From NCBI GenBank assembly GCA_021778115.1, contig JAJYCS010000017.1, positions 1-37,103 of the forward strand: 37,103 nt of DNA, written 5' to 3'. The translations under genes were made by a program, and so were the position numbers. Under the pieces are notes generated by a model. The model was given only the letters and a program-made list of their open reading frames with translations. It had not been told where the DNA came from and made no database searches. The stretch comes from Deltaproteobacteria bacterium. Lineage in GTDB: Bacteria > Desulfobacterota > Desulfuromonadia > Geobacterales > Pseudopelobacteraceae. Every line of letters starts with the position of its first letter. The stretch's first letter is position 1. Positions 25,510-33,076 of this stretch are shown one piece after another.

Positions 25510-26292
25510 CTATTTCTGAAACCCCAGCTTTGACGAGATCTCTTCAGCCGCTCGCATAACCAGTGGTGTGAGTTCCTTTTCAACCCGCTCATCAGAGAAG
25601 CGCATAGAAGGTCCAGAGATACTGACAGCGCCAATTATCCGGCGCGTGTAGTCGCGGATCGGGGCGCCAACGCAGCGGACGCCATCATCCAGTTCTTCGT
25701 TGTCCAGGGCAAAACCCTGCTCGACGATGGTGTGTAGTTCCTTTTTAAGCGCTTCACGGTCGGTGATGGTGTTTGTGGTGAATTTGGCCAGTTCCCGTTG
25801 CGGCATATAGTGATCAAGCTCTTCATCGCTCATGTAGGCGATCTGCACCTTGCCGGCGGCTGTGCAGTAGGCGGGCAGACGGGAGCCAACCCGTGGCACC
25901 ACTCGTACTGTCAGATTGGTTTCCACGGCATCCAGATAGATAATGTGAAAGTCCTTGAGAATGGCGACGTAGGTGGTCTCGTTGCACTCCTTGACCAGTG
26001 ATTCAAGGACCGGTTTGGACTGGCGCAGCAGCCCCATCTGCTTGATGAAGGTCTGGCCCATCTCCAGGGTTTTCAGCCCCAGACGGTAGTTCTCGGTTAC
26101 CCTGTTCTGTTCGATGTAATCCCGTGATTCGAGGGTGGCAAGCAAACGGAATACGTTGTTTTTGTGCAGCTTAAGCCGCTTCGAGAGTTCAGTCACCCCC
26201 AGCTCATCCACCTCGTCGTGGAACTGTTCAAGCAGATCAAGGGCGTGGGAAACGGCCTGGATGAGATATTCCGATTTTTCTTTCTTTGCCAT
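25510..26292 (-). CDS. IclR-family transcriptional regulator
   Basis: A 260-aa regulator with an N-terminal winged helix-turn-helix (about 10-75; ALDLLEQFHDEVDELGVTEL, then LKLHKNNVFRLLATLESRDYI) and a C-terminal effector-binding domain (about 80-255) with the family blocks SRLPAYCTAAGKVQIAYM and VRCVGAPIRDYTRRIIGAVSISGP. The effector is unknown; IclR proteins often sense aromatic or organic acids. It is divergent from a universal stress protein gene, with the two promoters overlapping, so it may control itself and that neighbour. No strong Shine-Dalgarno is seen before ATG 26292. Confidence 0.92.
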   Translation of the reverse strand: MAKKEKSEYLIQAVSHALDLLEQFHDEVDELGVTELSKRLKLHKNNVFRLLATLESRDYIEQNRVTENYRLGLKTLEMGQTFIKQMGLLRQSKPVLESLVKECNETTYVAILKDFHIIYLDAVETNLTVRVVPRVGSRLPAYCTAAGKVQIAYMSDEELDHYMPQRELAKFTTNTITDREALKKELHTIVEQGFALDNEELDDGVRCVGAPIRDYTRRIIGAVSISGPSMRFSDERVEKELTPLVMRAAEEISSKLGFQK

Positions 26293-26357
26293 GGGGAGAA
26301 AGTCCTGTGTCTCTTTCTTGTGTTGGTTGCAAGCTGTATAGCTTCCAATATGGATAA

Positions 26358-26408
26358 AATATATAAAAACGTTTTATAATTGTCAACTGGGAATGATTGC
26401 ATTATATT
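26358..26408. promoter_or_regulatory. Overlapping divergent promoters of the IclR and UspA genes, with a palindrome
   Basis: Minus strand: TTGACA (26386-26381), 17 bases, TATATT (26363-26358), leading to the IclR gene. Plus strand: TTGTCA (26380-26385), 17 bases, TATATT (26403-26408), leading to the stress protein gene. The two -35 boxes occupy almost the same bases. The perfect palindrome AAAACGTTTT (26366-26375) lies in the spacer of the IclR promoter and is a candidate operator. Confidence 0.6.
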
Positions 26409-26473
26409 TTATTCACAAAGCTGCGTTATCTGGCAGTACTGAATTCTAAAAATAAAACATCCAGGAGTCAGCC

Positions 26474-26929
26474 ATGCTGAACCTGCGCAAAAAGATCCTG
26501 GTGGCCATTGACGGATCGCCCTATTCGGACAAGGCAGCTGAAGAGGCGGTGCGTTTGGCGGCCGGCAATCGCAGTCAGTTTAAAAGCAAAATCTATGCCT
26601 TGCTGGTGGTACCCAATGCGCAGAGCTCGTCCTATTCAGATTTTGTGCCGGTCAAGCCGCTCACCGAGACAGAGCAGTGGGATGACATCCGCAAGCGGAT
26701 CTTCTATATTATTGAAAAGAGTGCAGCCGAGTATGACATCCCCCTTGAGATGATCGTCGAGGCCGGTGAACCGGCGGAAAAGTTGGTGGAATTCGCCCAT
26801 CAGGAAGGGATCGATGTGATTGTTATCGGCAGTTCCGGCAAAGGGTTTCTGCAGCGCCGGTTGAAGGGGAGTGTCTCCCATCGGGTGTCGGAGCTTGCCC
26901 CCTGTTCGGTCTATCTGGTGCGTGCCTGA
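26474..26929 (+). CDS. Universal stress protein (UspA family)
   Basis: A 151-aa single-domain Usp. It opens with KKILVAIDGSPYSDKAAEEAV and contains the nucleotide-binding motif IGSSGKGFLQRRLKGSVSHRV, matching G-2x-G-9x-G-S, so it belongs to the ATP-binding class. It ends PCSVYLVRA. The role is general stress tolerance in the cytoplasm; the target is unknown. CAGGAG precedes ATG 26474. It is divergent from the IclR-type regulator and followed 36 bp later by the deacetylase gene, with which it may share a transcript. Confidence 0.93.
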   Translation: MLNLRKKILVAIDGSPYSDKAAEEAVRLAAGNRSQFKSKIYALLVVPNAQSSSYSDFVPVKPLTETEQWDDIRKRIFYIIEKSAAEYDIPLEMIVEAGEPAEKLVEFAHQEGIDVIVIGSSGKGFLQRRLKGSVSHRVSELAPCSVYLVRA

Positions 26930-26965
26930 CGGACGATACTGACTCCTCTGCGAAAGGTTTTTTCA

Positions 26966-27754
26966 ATGTCGCTGCGACTGTTTATTCTGCTGCTGTTCTT
27001 CGCCTTTGCTGCCCCGGCCCGCGCCGCCTCCGCCCCCGCAGTCTCGGTGCCGATCCTGCTGTATCACCGTCTGGGCCCCACCGTGGCCGATGGGATGACC
27101 ATCAAGACCACGGTCTTTGCCGCGCAGATGCGCTATCTCCATGATCATGGATACCGGGTGATTCCACTACGGCAACTGGTGCTCTGGTACCAGGGAAAAG
27201 GGCCGGCGCCGGCGCCGGGATCGGTGGTCATCGTGGAGGATGACGCCCATAAATCGGTCTACAGCGAGATGCTGCCGATCATCCGACAATACCGCTATCC
27301 GGTCACCGTTTTTGTCTACCCGTCCGCCATCTCCAACGCCACCTACGCCATGACCTGGGACCAGTTGAAGGCGCTGAAACGGACCGGTTTGTTTGACATC
27401 CAGTCCCATACGTACTGGCATCCCAACTTTAAGAAGGAACGTCGGCGCCTGACGCCAGCCGCATATGACAAGCTGGTAACGATGCAGCTGACCAGATCAA
27501 AGCGGAAGATCGAACAGGAGCTGGGCGGTACGGTGGATCTGCTGGCCTGGCCTTTCGGCATCTATGACGACTATCTGCTGAAAAAGGCCCGTGAGGCCGG
27601 CTATATCGGCACCTTTTCCATTGAGCGCCGTAACGCCACGGCACGCGAAAGGCTGATGATCCTGCCGCGCTACCTGCTGGTGAACGCCGATCAGGGGCAG
27701 GCCTTTTCGCAGCTTTTACGAGGAAGCGCCGTAAAACGGAATGTGGTCTACTGA
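26966..27754 (+). CDS. Secreted polysaccharide deacetylase (NodB-type, carbohydrate esterase 4)
   Basis: A 262-aa protein with a signal peptide (LRLFILLLFFAFAAPARA, cut about residue 21) and a NodB-fold domain. It starts with VPILLYHRLG and carries a second metal-binding motif, SHTYWHPN (His-x3-His). At the first motif, where most members have TFDDG, this one reads VIVEDDAHKS, keeping both aspartates but changing the flanking residues. WPFGIYDD is a further family motif. It probably removes acyl groups from an extracellular or cell-wall glycan. It lies 36 bp downstream of the stress protein and converges on proC. Confidence 0.85.
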   Translation: MSLRLFILLLFFAFAAPARAASAPAVSVPILLYHRLGPTVADGMTIKTTVFAAQMRYLHDHGYRVIPLRQLVLWYQGKGPAPAPGSVVIVEDDAHKSVYSEMLPIIRQYRYPVTVFVYPSAISNATYAMTWDQLKALKRTGLFDIQSHTYWHPNFKKERRRLTPAAYDKLVTMQLTRSKRKIEQELGGTVDLLAWPFGIYDDYLLKKAREAGYIGTFSIERRNATARERLMILPRYLLVNADQGQAFSQLLRGSAVKRNVVY

Positions 27755-27769
27755 GCTGCCGGCCCGCTG

Positions 27770-28591
27770 TCAGAGCAGCTTGATCCCGGCAAGTTCCCTG
27801 GACCGCTTTACCGCTGCATCCACCGCATCCATCATCACCCCGTGGAAGCGGCCATTCTCCAGGGTATGCATGGCGGCGATGGTCGTTCCCCCCGGCGAAC
27901 AGACCCGATCACGCAGTACGGCGGGATGCTCGCCACTCTGCTGTACCAGGCGCGCAGCCCCCAGCAGGGTCTGCACTGCCAGTCCGTTCGCCACATCCCG
28001 GGTCAGTCCGTTCTTGACCCCGGCATCGGCCAGAGCCTCCACAAAGGAGAAAGCATACGCCGGACCACTACCCGAGACTCCGGTGACGGCATCCATCTGT
28101 TTTTCTCCCACGGTGTAGACCGTCCCCACCATACTGAACAGTTCGCGGGCCGTTTCCATATCTGCCGCCGTGGCACGCCGCCCGGCGCAGACGGCGGTGG
28201 CGGCGGTCTGTACCAGTGCCGGTGTGTTGGGCATGGCCCGCACGATGCGGGCGCCGTTGTGCAGCGACTCCTCGATGAAGGTGGTGGAGATGCCGGCCAT
28301 GATGGAGATCACCAGCTTCTCCGGGGTGACACCCCCTTCAAGGGAGGAGAGGACACTGGCCGCCAGTTGCGGTTTGATCGCCAGGACGATCAGGTCCGCC
28401 TCCCGGGCCGCTTCGCCGTTATCGTCGCTGGTGCGCACCTGCAGGGCGGTGGCCAGATGTGCGCGGCGGTCCAGTACCGGGTCGGTTGCCACGATGTTAC
28501 GCGGTGGCACGCCGCCGGCCAGAAGACCCTTGATAATCGCCTCGGCCATGTTGCCGCCACCGATGAAGCCGATCGTAAGATTCTGGAGCAT
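27770..28591 (-). CDS. proC: Pyrroline-5-carboxylate reductase (ProC)
   Basis: Catalyses the last step of proline synthesis, reducing 1-pyrroline-5-carboxylate with NAD(P)H. In the 273-aa product the N-terminal Rossmann motif is IGFIGGGNMAEAIIKGLL. The C-terminal dimer domain has the signature SGSGPAYAFSFVEALADAG, followed by SPGGTTIAAMHTLE. Length is standard. GGGGGA precedes ATG 28591. It starts 2 bp after the small EamA-type gene and is the last gene of the hopanoid-associated operon. Confidence 0.96.
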   Translation of the reverse strand: MLQNLTIGFIGGGNMAEAIIKGLLAGGVPPRNIVATDPVLDRRAHLATALQVRTSDDNGEAAREADLIVLAIKPQLAASVLSSLEGGVTPEKLVISIMAGISTTFIEESLHNGARIVRAMPNTPALVQTAATAVCAGRRATAADMETARELFSMVGTVYTVGEKQMDAVTGVSGSGPAYAFSFVEALADAGVKNGLTRDVANGLAVQTLLGAARLVQQSGEHPAVLRDRVCSPGGTTIAAMHTLENGRFHGVMMDAVDAAVKRSRELAGIKLL

Positions 28592-28593
28592 GG

Positions 28594-29046
28594 TTATCCC
28601 CCTGTTGCGGTTTCGTTCTGGACTGGTGGCGCTACGGAGGTTGTCTGCCGCTTTTCAATGGCGCCGCTCTTGGTGATCAGCATGACGCCGACACAGACCA
28701 GGGCGATGCCGGCCCAGCGCAGGGGTGAGACCTGCTCATGGAGCAGGTATTTGGCCAACAGCGCCACCAGAACGTAATTCAGGGCCTGCAGCGGCAGGGC
28801 CACCGAGAGATCTTCCCACGAGAGCACCGCCAGCCAGAGGAAGAAAAACAGCGCCAGCATGGCGGTGCCTGCCACGATCTTCCAGGCGGTCATGGCGCGG
28901 AGCGCCACCTCCATGATGCCGCGCAGATTCATGGTGGAGAGGTCGCCTAGTTCCTTCATTCCTTTGGCCAGCAGCAGATCGCCAACCGTGCCGGCGGTCA
29001 CCGCCAGGATCATCAGTAGTAAGGTCTTAAGCATCAGCTTTTTCAT
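28594..29046 (-). CDS. Small EamA/DMT-type membrane protein
   Basis: A 150-aa integral membrane protein with about five hydrophobic segments: TLLLMILAVTAGTVGDLLLA, IVAGTAMLALFFFLWLAVLS, SVALPLQALNYVLVALLAKYL and WAGIALVCVGVMLI are clear. It is a single EamA repeat, half the size of ordinary drug/metabolite transporters, so it probably dimerises in the manner of small multidrug-resistance proteins. I placed the start at ATG 29046; it overlaps hpnK by 20 bp, and an extension to 29070 would overlap more. The cargo is unknown. Position after hpnJ and hpnK suggests a lipid or sugar-lipid carrier role. Confidence 0.8.
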   Translation of the reverse strand: MKKLMLKTLLLMILAVTAGTVGDLLLAKGMKELGDLSTMNLRGIMEVALRAMTAWKIVAGTAMLALFFFLWLAVLSWEDLSVALPLQALNYVLVALLAKYLLHEQVSPLRWAGIALVCVGVMLITKSGAIEKRQTTSVAPPVQNETATGG

Positions 29047-29893
29047 CCCCGCGATAGTTACAGAGCGCAATGGCGTGCGCCTTGAGAGAGCTTCGGAACC
29101 GGGGGGAGAGCAACGCAGCCAGCTCCTCCCGATGGTGGTAGTCGGGCATCCGGCGGCTGATCTCCGAGTCCGGCAGGCAGCCGGGGTGGAAGTAGATCTC
29201 GCTGGTGCCGGGCTGCAGGTGTTCCAGGATGCGCAGCAGATAGTCTTCGGTCATCCGGCCCGAATTCAGGATCCCCTTTACCTCCACCGCCGTGATGATC
29301 CCCCGGTGTCGGAGCTGGGGCCGTGCATAGGCGGCAAGACCCCCGAAGATGAACCGTTCGGCCGACTTGCCGAGCAGGCGGGTTCGATCAAGACGCAGAT
29401 TTTCCCACAGACGTTCGCGGGTAATCCTGAAGCTGGTAATGCCGTGCAGCGGCATCAACTCTGTCAGGATGCTGAATACTGTGGGGTGCATCTGGATATT
29501 CAGGTGTCCGTCGATATGGGTGAGCGGGATACCGGTCGCCCGTACTTTCAGAATCTGGGCCTCGATCTCGTTGCGCAGTTGCATACGGATGGTGGGATCA
29601 AAGAACAGCTTCATCCCCACCGCCACCGGGTTGTCCGGGAAACGGCCGTTTGTCCCCACCAGTCCCGGAACCTGTTCCGGAGGCAGCACCGGTCTGCCTT
29701 GCGCCAGGGTCAGATGCAGTCCCACCTGGAGACCGGGGTTCTGGCGGGCGATCAGCGCCGCCTCGTCAAAGGCGTCACCACCGGCCATCAACGAGGCCTG
29801 GGTCAGCGCCCCCTGCTGCCATGCCAGTTCCACGGCCCGGTTGACCCCAGGCGAAAGGCCGAAGTCATCGGCATTGACGATCAGTCTGCGCAA
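29027..29893 (-). CDS. hpnK: Hopanoid biosynthesis deacetylase HpnK (ChbG/YdjC family)
   Basis: HpnK removes the acetyl group from N-acetylglucosaminyl bacteriohopanetetrol, giving BHT-glucosamine. The 288-aa product has the ChbG/HpnK metal site residues: Asp pair in NADDFGLSPGVN, His in GLHLTLAQGRP, and the paired His in THIDGHLNIQ. It also has the late EIYFHPGC motif. It starts with a rare TTG at 29893, supported by AAGGA five bases upstream, and overlaps hpnJ by 13 bp. The adjacent HpnJ would act on its product. Confidence 0.9.
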   Translation of the reverse strand: MRRLIVNADDFGLSPGVNRAVELAWQQGALTQASLMAGGDAFDEAALIARQNPGLQVGLHLTLAQGRPVLPPEQVPGLVGTNGRFPDNPVAVGMKLFFDPTIRMQLRNEIEAQILKVRATGIPLTHIDGHLNIQMHPTVFSILTELMPLHGITSFRITRERLWENLRLDRTRLLGKSAERFIFGGLAAYARPQLRHRGIITAVEVKGILNSGRMTEDYLLRILEHLQPGTSEIYFHPGCLPDSEISRRMPDYHHREELAALLSPRFRSSLKAHAIALCNYRGDEKADA

Positions 29894-31311
29894 GACGATC
29901 CTTGCTTCCGCTTGCGCATGTAGTCAAAGTACTGTTTGCCCTCTTTCAGGCGTTGTTTGCGGATCTCGCTGTCCACCATCATCCTGCCGATGCTGCGCAG
30001 GATGTACTTGGGCCGGAAGTAGAACTTGTTGTAAAACTCCTCCACCGAATCAAAGATCTCGGCATTGGTCAGGTGCGGATAGTTGATTACGCATTTCTGG
30101 TGGCCGGTGTTGTCGATGAAGTCATCCGAGGCGATCCAGCCTTGCTCTTTGGCCAGGGTGTAAAACTCGGTGCCGGGATAGGGGGAGGCCAGCGAGGCCT
30201 GGATAGAGTTCAGGTCCAGCTGCTTGGCATACTCGATGGTCTCGCGGATGGTCTCCTTGGTCTCGCCCGGCAGGCCCATGATAAAGGCGCCGTGAATCGA
30301 GAGCCCCAGCTTTTTACAATCCTTGGTGAACTGGATCGCCTGTTCCTTGGTGACCCCCTTCTTGATGTTCTTCAGGATCTGCTCATTGCCAGACTCATAG
30401 CCTACCACCACGTGACGCAGGCCCGCCTCGCGCATGATCTTCAGGGTTTCAAAGTCGCAGTTGGCCCGGGCATTGATGGTCCACGAGATCCCCAGCGGCT
30501 TCAGCAGCGTCGCTACCGCACGGGCATGCTGCCGATTGGCGGAGAAGGTGTCGTCATCAAACGAGAGCTCGCGCATCTCCGGAATATTATCAACGATCCA
30601 CTTCACTTCCTCGTAGACGTTCTGCGGTGAGCGGGTCCGCATCCGCTGGCCGGAAAAGGTCTGGGGCCAGAGACAGTAGATGCATTTGGAAGGGCAACCC
30701 CGGCTGGAGTAGATCGAGACGTAGGGGTTCTTGAAGTGGGGGATCACGTATTCCGAGATCGGCAGGTCGCGGCGATAGACCGGCGCCACAAACGGCAGGG
30801 CATCCAGGTCTTCGATCAGGGGGCGATCGGGGGTGTGGGTGATGATGCCGTTCTTCATGAAGCTGATGCCATCCACCGTGGCCCAGTCGTGTCCCTCGCA
30901 GAGTTCCTTGGTGGCGTAGTCGAACTCGCCACGGCAGACGATATCGATGATGCCATTGCCGGCCGTGAGTGATTCCTCCGGCAGTATGGTGACATGGGGG
31001 CCGGTCAGGACCGTGACGATCTCCGGTTTGACCTCCTTGATACGGCGGGCGGTCTCGATGTCGATCGCCAGGGTGGGGGTGGAGGTGTACATCACCACCA
31101 TATCGAATGATCTGGCGATCTCCAGGCAGGCCGACAGGTCAAGTTTTTGGACCGGGGCATCAACCACCCGGGAACCTTCGATCATGCCGGCAGGGAAACA
31201 GAGCCAGGTGGGATACCAGAATGAGGTCACCTCGCGGGATGCCTGATAGCGGGCGCCGGCGCCGCCGTCAAAATCCTCGAAGGTGGGAGGGTTGAGAAAA
31301 AGCGGTTTCAT
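29881..31311 (-). CDS. hpnJ: Hopanoid biosynthesis radical SAM protein HpnJ
   Basis: HpnJ is a B12-binding-domain radical SAM enzyme needed to convert BHT-glucosamine to BHT cyclitol ether (genetic work in Burkholderia). In the 476-aa product an N-terminal cobalamin-binding-like domain (about 1-165, KPEIVTVLTGPHVTILPEES) precedes the radical SAM core, with cluster motif CPSKCIYC in SSRGCPSKCIYCLWPQ. GHQKCVINYPHL lies near the end. AAGGAG lies upstream of ATG 31311. It is first in hpnJ-hpnK-EamA-proC and has its own strong promoter. The squalene-hopene cyclase genes are not in the window. Confidence 0.92.
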   Translation of the reverse strand: MKPLFLNPPTFEDFDGGAGARYQASREVTSFWYPTWLCFPAGMIEGSRVVDAPVQKLDLSACLEIARSFDMVVMYTSTPTLAIDIETARRIKEVKPEIVTVLTGPHVTILPEESLTAGNGIIDIVCRGEFDYATKELCEGHDWATVDGISFMKNGIITHTPDRPLIEDLDALPFVAPVYRRDLPISEYVIPHFKNPYVSIYSSRGCPSKCIYCLWPQTFSGQRMRTRSPQNVYEEVKWIVDNIPEMRELSFDDDTFSANRQHARAVATLLKPLGISWTINARANCDFETLKIMREAGLRHVVVGYESGNEQILKNIKKGVTKEQAIQFTKDCKKLGLSIHGAFIMGLPGETKETIRETIEYAKQLDLNSIQASLASPYPGTEFYTLAKEQGWIASDDFIDNTGHQKCVINYPHLTNAEIFDSVEEFYNKFYFRPKYILRSIGRMMVDSEIRKQRLKEGKQYFDYMRKRKQGSSCAD

Positions 31312-31333
31312 TACAGCTCCTTGATAATTCCTG

Positions 31334-31372
31334 AAATAAACAATAATAGTTTATTTATGACAAAGATGTCAA
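31334..31372 (-). promoter_or_regulatory. hpnJ promoter with inverted repeat spanning the -10 box
   Basis: Minus strand: TTGACA (31372-31367), 18 bases, TATTAT (31348-31343). A perfect 8-bp inverted repeat AAATAAAC/GTTTATTT (31334-31341 and 31349-31356) brackets the -10 symmetrically with a 7-base centre. It is a strong promoter and a good repressor-type operator candidate; the binding protein is unknown. Confidence 0.7.
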
Positions 31373-31416
31373 GGAAAGAAGGGAGACAGCCAGGACCCTA
31401 CGGGGTCCGCATCGGG

Positions 31417-31845
31417 TTATTGCGGCAGGGATGGACTATTTTTTCTGGCGTGCGGGCTCTGCGGGAGGTAGGGTGTTTTATCGACTTTCTTAGGCTGCTT
31501 GGCAATGAGGCGATCTTTCACCTTGGCGTAGACCGATTCTGGCAGGACCTTGCGGGAAACCAGCTGGCTTTTGTTGGCATAGGGACGGTTCGCCGGAATT
31601 CTGGCGCTATAGGCGGCTCCCAGGCCAGGGATCGCCTTCAGTTGGCCATAGGTGGCGCTGTTGATATCCACCAGTTTTTGTTTGGCAGCGGGCTTTGGGA
31701 TGTTAGCCGGTTTTGATGCCCCGGCCTTTGGCGGGGAGGTCAGACCGGCAGCTGCTTTTTGAGCCGGTTCAGCGGTCCATGCGAGGGCAGCAGAGAGGGT
31801 CAGGGCGGAGATATAGGTTGTCGCGTTACGCCAGAAACGCTGCAT
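31417..31845 (-). CDS. Secreted helix-hairpin-helix protein (ComEA-like)
   Basis: A 142-aa protein with an N-terminal signal peptide (NATTYISALTLSAALAWTA), a low-complexity Ala/Pro/Lys linker (KPANIPKPAAKQK) and a ComEA-type helix-hairpin-helix region starting LVDINSATYGQLKAIPGLG, with a second half VSRKVLPESVYAKVKD. Such domains bind DNA without sequence specificity; ComEA uses it in DNA uptake. The basic, proline-rich tail (HARKNSPSLPQ) is unusual. GGGAGGAA precedes ATG 31845. It could be a competence protein or an envelope protein that merely uses the fold. Confidence 0.8.
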   Translation of the reverse strand: MQRFWRNATTYISALTLSAALAWTAEPAQKAAAGLTSPPKAGASKPANIPKPAAKQKLVDINSATYGQLKAIPGLGAAYSARIPANRPYANKSQLVSRKVLPESVYAKVKDRLIAKQPKKVDKTPYLPQSPHARKNSPSLPQ

Positions 31846-31909
31846 GGTGATTCCTCCCAGGGCTCGTATGCGCGGCAGGTTGTCGCGGCAAGGGGCGCGT
31901 GCCGATCTG

Positions 31910-31936
31910 ATTTGTTGCGCTGTAATTTGTTGCGCT
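31910..31936 (+). repeat. Tandem direct repeat upstream of the 32010 gene
   Basis: The 12-base unit ATTTGTTGCGCT occurs at 31910-31921 and again at 31925-31936, a period of 15 bases, in the 164-bp gap between divergent genes. It could be a double regulator site or chance duplication. The rest of this gap shows no convincing promoter. Confidence 0.5.
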
Positions 31937-32009
31937 TGTCAGGGTGTCTGAAAATGTGTTACACAATCAAGCCTTTTTTAACATTCAAGCCATGAGGAAG
32001 GAATTCGTA

Positions 32010-32396
32010 ATGAGTCATCAGCGCAAGCCGGAGATCACCTTCAACTACATCTACAACTACACCTACAACCCGACCTATGCCAACGGCGTGCAGGGTGGCT
32101 TCACCCCCCGCGGCGAGCTGGTCATGCACTTTTATCAGGAACGTCCGGCCCTGCCCAAGGAGGTGACCCATGAAATCACCCCTGAGGGGGGGATCGGTGC
32201 TCTGACCGATTCCGAGCCGAAGAATCTGAACGGCGTCATGGTCCGTTTTATTGAAAACGGCGTTACCATGAACTTTCAGACCGCCGCCATGGTACATGCC
32301 TGGCTGGGTGAGCAGCTGGGCCAGATGCAGGCCATCATGAAGGCCCAGGCGGAATTTATGGAGGGGGGAGCCGCAGAGGCTGCCACTGAAGGTTAA
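32010..32396 (+). CDS. Conserved-looking cytoplasmic protein of unknown function, Tyr/Asn-rich N-terminus
   Basis: A 128-aa protein with no signal peptide or membrane segment. It opens with a Tyr/Asn-rich stretch (FNYIYNYTYNPTYANGVQGG), then has strands TPRGELVMHFYQERPALPKE and VMVRFIENGVTMNFQTAAMV, and a helical end (WLGEQLGQMQAIMKAQAEFME). The beta pattern faintly recalls DUF3467-type small proteins, but I would not assign it. ATG 32010 is chosen because AGGAAGGA lies about 7 bases upstream; an in-frame ATG at 31992 overlaps that site. It ends 22 bp before a strong shared terminator. Confidence 0.75.
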   Translation: MSHQRKPEITFNYIYNYTYNPTYANGVQGGFTPRGELVMHFYQERPALPKEVTHEITPEGGIGALTDSEPKNLNGVMVRFIENGVTMNFQTAAMVHAWLGEQLGQMQAIMKAQAEFMEGGAAEAATEG

Positions 32397-32418
32397 AGGC
32401 TAGCTCGGCATACTGCAC

Positions 32419-32457
32419 AACAAACCGGCCCGTGGAGTCTCCGCGGGCCGGTTTGTT
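32419..32457. terminator. Bidirectional terminator between the 32010 gene and cobC
   Basis: A perfect 14-bp stem AACAAACCGGCCCG (32419-32432) with CGGGCCGGTTTGTT (32444-32457) has an 11-base loop. The arms carry A-rich/T-rich ends, so it can act in both directions between the convergent genes. Confidence 0.85.
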
Positions 32458-32466
32458 ACGTACGTG

Positions 32467-33069
32467 TCAGCCGTTCAGCAGCTTGACCGTGGCCCGTCCG
32501 TCCGGGTAGTAGTCGATGATATTCAGGCAGCCATAGCTCTGCTCGATGTTGAAGGCAACCGCCAGAGGCGCTCCAATGGCGTTCAGCAGGATGACCCGGT
32601 TCAGGCCACCGTGGCCGACCAGGAGTACTTCCTGGCCTTGATGACGCTCCAGCACCTCCTTGACCACCGGCATGGCGCGGGCCTCGAGATCCAACAGATT
32701 TTCCCCCCCCGGTACCCGGTAGTTGACCAGGTCGTCCAAGCGGGCCTGCCAGGCCTCAGGCCAGCGCCCCTGGATCTCCTGCCAGGTCATCCCTTCCCAG
32801 ATGCCGATATTCAGCTCCCGCAGCTCCCGGCGGAATACCGGCTGGATGCCGAACTGCTCGCAGATGATGCCGGCGCCGGTCCGGCAGCGGGTCAGGTCGC
32901 TGGCATAGCAGGCGGAGATATGCTTGTCGGCCAGGCGGTCTTTCAGCAGGTGGTATTGCTCGACCCCCAGATCGGTCAGGGCCACGTCATGGTGGCCGTT
33001 ATAGCGGCGCTGTTCATGGCCAACCACCTGGCCGTGACGGACTACGTAGATACGGGTGAATGCGGTCAT
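32467..33069 (-). CDS. cobC: Histidine phosphatase, probable alpha-ribazole phosphatase (CobC)
   Basis: CobC dephosphorylates alpha-ribazole phosphate or adenosylcobalamin 5'-phosphate in cobalamin assembly. The 200-aa product has the phosphoglycerate-mutase-like active site: R11-H12-G13 in YVVRHGQ, Arg in SDLTRCRTGA, Glu in NIGIWEGMTW, and the second His in LVGHGGLNR. Family membership is clear; the substrate is inferred from its place as the last gene of the cob operon, 7 bp after cobS. A general phosphatase role cannot be excluded. Confidence 0.87.
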   Translation of the reverse strand: MTAFTRIYVVRHGQVVGHEQRRYNGHHDVALTDLGVEQYHLLKDRLADKHISACYASDLTRCRTGAGIICEQFGIQPVFRRELRELNIGIWEGMTWQEIQGRWPEAWQARLDDLVNYRVPGGENLLDLEARAMPVVKEVLERHQGQEVLLVGHGGLNRVILLNAIGAPLAVAFNIEQSYGCLNIIDYYPDGRATVKLLNG

Positions 33070-33076
33070 GGTACGC

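Noticed and set aside
31393-31410. Short hairpin GGACCC/GGGTCC after the helix-hairpin-helix gene
   Set aside because: The stem is short with no T run, so it is not convincing as a terminator.
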